From Mesorhizobium australicum WSM2073 (lineage in GTDB: Bacteria > Pseudomonadota > Alphaproteobacteria > Rhizobiales > Rhizobiaceae), in assembly GCF_000230995.2 (NCBI RefSeq), contig NC_019973.1:558001-622000 (forward strand): 64,000 nucleotides of DNA. The letters run 5' to 3'. Shown piece by piece: positions 62,785-64,000 of the stretch. Each line of letters begins with the position of its first letter. The stretch's first letter is position 1. The position numbers and the translations under genes are program-made. The notes beneath the pieces are model-generated. The model made no database searches, was not told where the DNA came from, and worked only from the letters and a program-made list of their open reading frames with translations.

Positions 62785-63780
62785 ATGACAAAGAAAGATC
62801 TCGGCCTGCTGATCCTGATCCTGGTGGTCGGGGCGATCGTCGCCATCATCAATCCGCGCTTCCTCTTGCCGATCAACCTCGCCAACACCTCGAACCTGAT
62901 CGGCCTGTTCGGCATCCTCTCCATCGGCCAGGCCTTCGTCATCATCACCGGCGGCATCGAACTGTCCGTCGGCTCCGTTGTCGCGTTGCTGGGCACGCTG
63001 TTCATCGACTTCATCGCCGTGCGCGGCATGGGATGGCCTGTTGCCTTCGTGCTCATCCTGGTGCTCGGCGCCATCATCGGCCTGGCGCATGGCTGGCTGA
63101 TCACGCGGCTCAAGCTGCAGCCCTTCGTCGTGACCTTGTGCGGGCTTTTGATCTATCGCGGCGTCGCGCGCTTCTACACCGCCGACGGCACCGCCGGTTT
63201 CGCCTTCGGGCAGAATTTTCCCGATCTCGAATTCCTGACCGCCGGCCGCTCCTGGGGCGTGCCGAACTCCTTCTTCGCGCTGATCGTCATCGCCATCGTC
63301 ATGTGGGTGGTGCTGCACCGCTCGGTGTTCGGGCGCTATCTCTACGCCATCGGCAAGAACGAGGAAGCGGCGAAATATTCCGGCATTCGCACCGGCCGCG
63401 TCGTCATGGCGGCTTACGTCATCTGCGGCGTGCTTACCGCGCTGTCGGCGATCTATTTCGCCATGTACACGCGCTCGATCTCGCCGGCCAGCCACGGCCA
63501 GTTCTACGAGCTCTACGCCATTGCGGCCGCGGTGCTTGGCGGCTTCTCTCTGCGCGGCGGCGAGGGCTCGCTGATCGGCGTCATCCTCGGCACGGTGCTG
63601 CTGCAGGAACTGCAGAACCTCGTCAACCTGCTCGGCATTCCCTCCTCCCTCAACTTCGCGGTGATGGGTGGCGTCATCCTCATCGGCGTGCTGGTCGACC
63701 AGCAATGGGGTGTGTTCCGGGCGCGCCGGCGGATGGTCGATGCCGCCCGTAAGGGCGCGGTCGGCGCCGCCGCCGAATAG
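62785..63780 (+). CDS. Sugar ABC transporter permease (RbsC/FrcC-like)
   Basis: 331 aa. About eight to nine membrane helices with the family signatures 'LANTSNLIGLFGILSIGQAFVIITGGIELSVGSVVALLG' and 'GRYLYAIGKNEEAAKYSGIRTGRVVMAAYVICG' (the EAA-like loop) and 'AAAVLGGFSLRGGEGSLIGVILGTVLLQELQNLVNLL'. It begins 12 nt after the ATPase gene. It forms the channel as a homodimer. Confidence 0.95.
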   Translation: MTKKDLGLLILILVVGAIVAIINPRFLLPINLANTSNLIGLFGILSIGQAFVIITGGIELSVGSVVALLGTLFIDFIAVRGMGWPVAFVLILVLGAIIGLAHGWLITRLKLQPFVVTLCGLLIYRGVARFYTADGTAGFAFGQNFPDLEFLTAGRSWGVPNSFFALIVIAIVMWVVLHRSVFGRYLYAIGKNEEAAKYSGIRTGRVVMAAYVICGVLTALSAIYFAMYTRSISPASHGQFYELYAIAAAVLGGFSLRGGEGSLIGVILGTVLLQELQNLVNLLGIPSSLNFAVMGGVILIGVLVDQQWGVFRARRRMVDAARKGAVGAAAE

Positions 63781-63823
63781 GTTCCTCCCGGCAGAAATAG
63801 CTTACCGGTGCTGGGCGCTGACG

Positions 63824-63849
63824 GGGTGGCGTGCCTTTCGCGGCCACCC
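63824..63849. terminator. Possible terminator after permease gene
   Basis: GGGTGGC (63824-63830) pairs with GCCACCC (63843-63849), 12-nt loop, no T-run. Lies between the operon end and a convergent gene. Confidence 0.4.
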
Positions 63850-63881
63850 TCTGGTGATCCGCCATGCGGCTTTGGCTGAAA

Positions 63882-64000
63882 TTACCTGCCGCTCTGGCGT
63901 GCGGCGCGGCGAACGCTTTGCAACAGGATGGCAAGGCAGCCGACCAGCAACAGCCCACCGCCAAGCAGCGGCGGCAGCGCGAGCAACTTCACCGCCGCGG
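63882..64000 (-). CDS. C-terminal end of a hydrophobic protein, runs off the right edge
   Basis: The last 38 codons before TAA at 63882-63884 read 'AAVKLLALPPLLGGGLLLVG' and 'CLAILLQSVRRAARQSGR': one membrane helix with a short basic tail. Too little is visible to name it. Confidence 0.4.
   Translation of the reverse strand, partial: AAVKLLALPPLLGGGLLLVGCLAILLQSVRRAARQSGR

Overview
The window looks like chromosome from an alphaproteobacterium of the Rhizobiales, most probably Mesorhizobium or a close relative. The evidence is the high G+C with strong third-position bias, a full urease cluster with UreJ and DUF1272 genes, SorC/SmoE-type polyol and Frc-type sugar uptake genes, a NodF/NodE-like acyl carrier protein/ketosynthase pair, a MucR/Ros zinc-finger fragment and the style of the integrated island. 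Genus is inference; no rRNA gene is present. LAYOUT: 1-4.4 kb carries polyol/sugar metabolism genes: the 5' end of a polyol-type binding protein, a LysR regulator, a SorC regulator, a HAD phosphatase and a class II aldolase. 4.5-14.1 kb is the urease region on the minus strand, ureD-ureA-DUF1272-ureJ-ureB ... ureC ... ureE-ureF-DUF3995-ureG. It is split by two plus-strand secreted-protein genes and by a GST/membrane/DUF29 block. 14.3-23.3 kb is ordinary chromosome: acyl carrier protein/ketosynthase, GST, basic protein, P-loop kinase, epimerase-like protein, a membrane coiled-coil protein, a D,D-carboxypeptidase lipoprotein and a DUF1003 protein. An intact tRNA-Arg(CCG) lies at 23547-23623. 

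ISLAND: 23578-54352 is a 30.7 kb genomic island. The last 46 bases of the tRNA are repeated exactly at 54307-54352, and a tyrosine integrase sits just inside that right end. The left part holds small genes and the debris of an older conjugative-type module (C-terminal ParB remnant, frameshifted DUF736, MucR fused to a SorC remnant). The middle (28.4-34.9 kb) has a LuxR-type regulator divergent from a BTAD/TPR regulator, followed by a tight operon of a 141-aa protein, a YcaO enzyme, its TfuA partner and a pentein-fold (agmatine-deiminase-like) enzyme. The right part (35.2-52.5 kb) is a translationally coupled operon of two giant unrecognised proteins (2967 and 1835 aa), the first with a clear Tat signal, then a secreted aspzincin metalloprotease, a TatA homologue and small exported or lipid-anchored proteins. 

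RIGHT OF THE ISLAND: an IS481-family element abuts attR, and a 78-bp relic of the same element end runs into the 5' end of a short-chain dehydrogenase. Then come an ArsR/SRPBCC pair, a methyltransferase, and a LacI regulator divergent from a ribose/fructose-type ABC transporter (binding protein, fused ATPase, permease). 

The best candidate for an undescribed system is the island cargo. One part is a YcaO-TfuA-pentein cluster, presumably for peptide or protein modification. Next to it is a giant Tat-exported two-protein assembly that brings its own TatA and metalloprotease. Whether the two operons work together is inference from adjacency.
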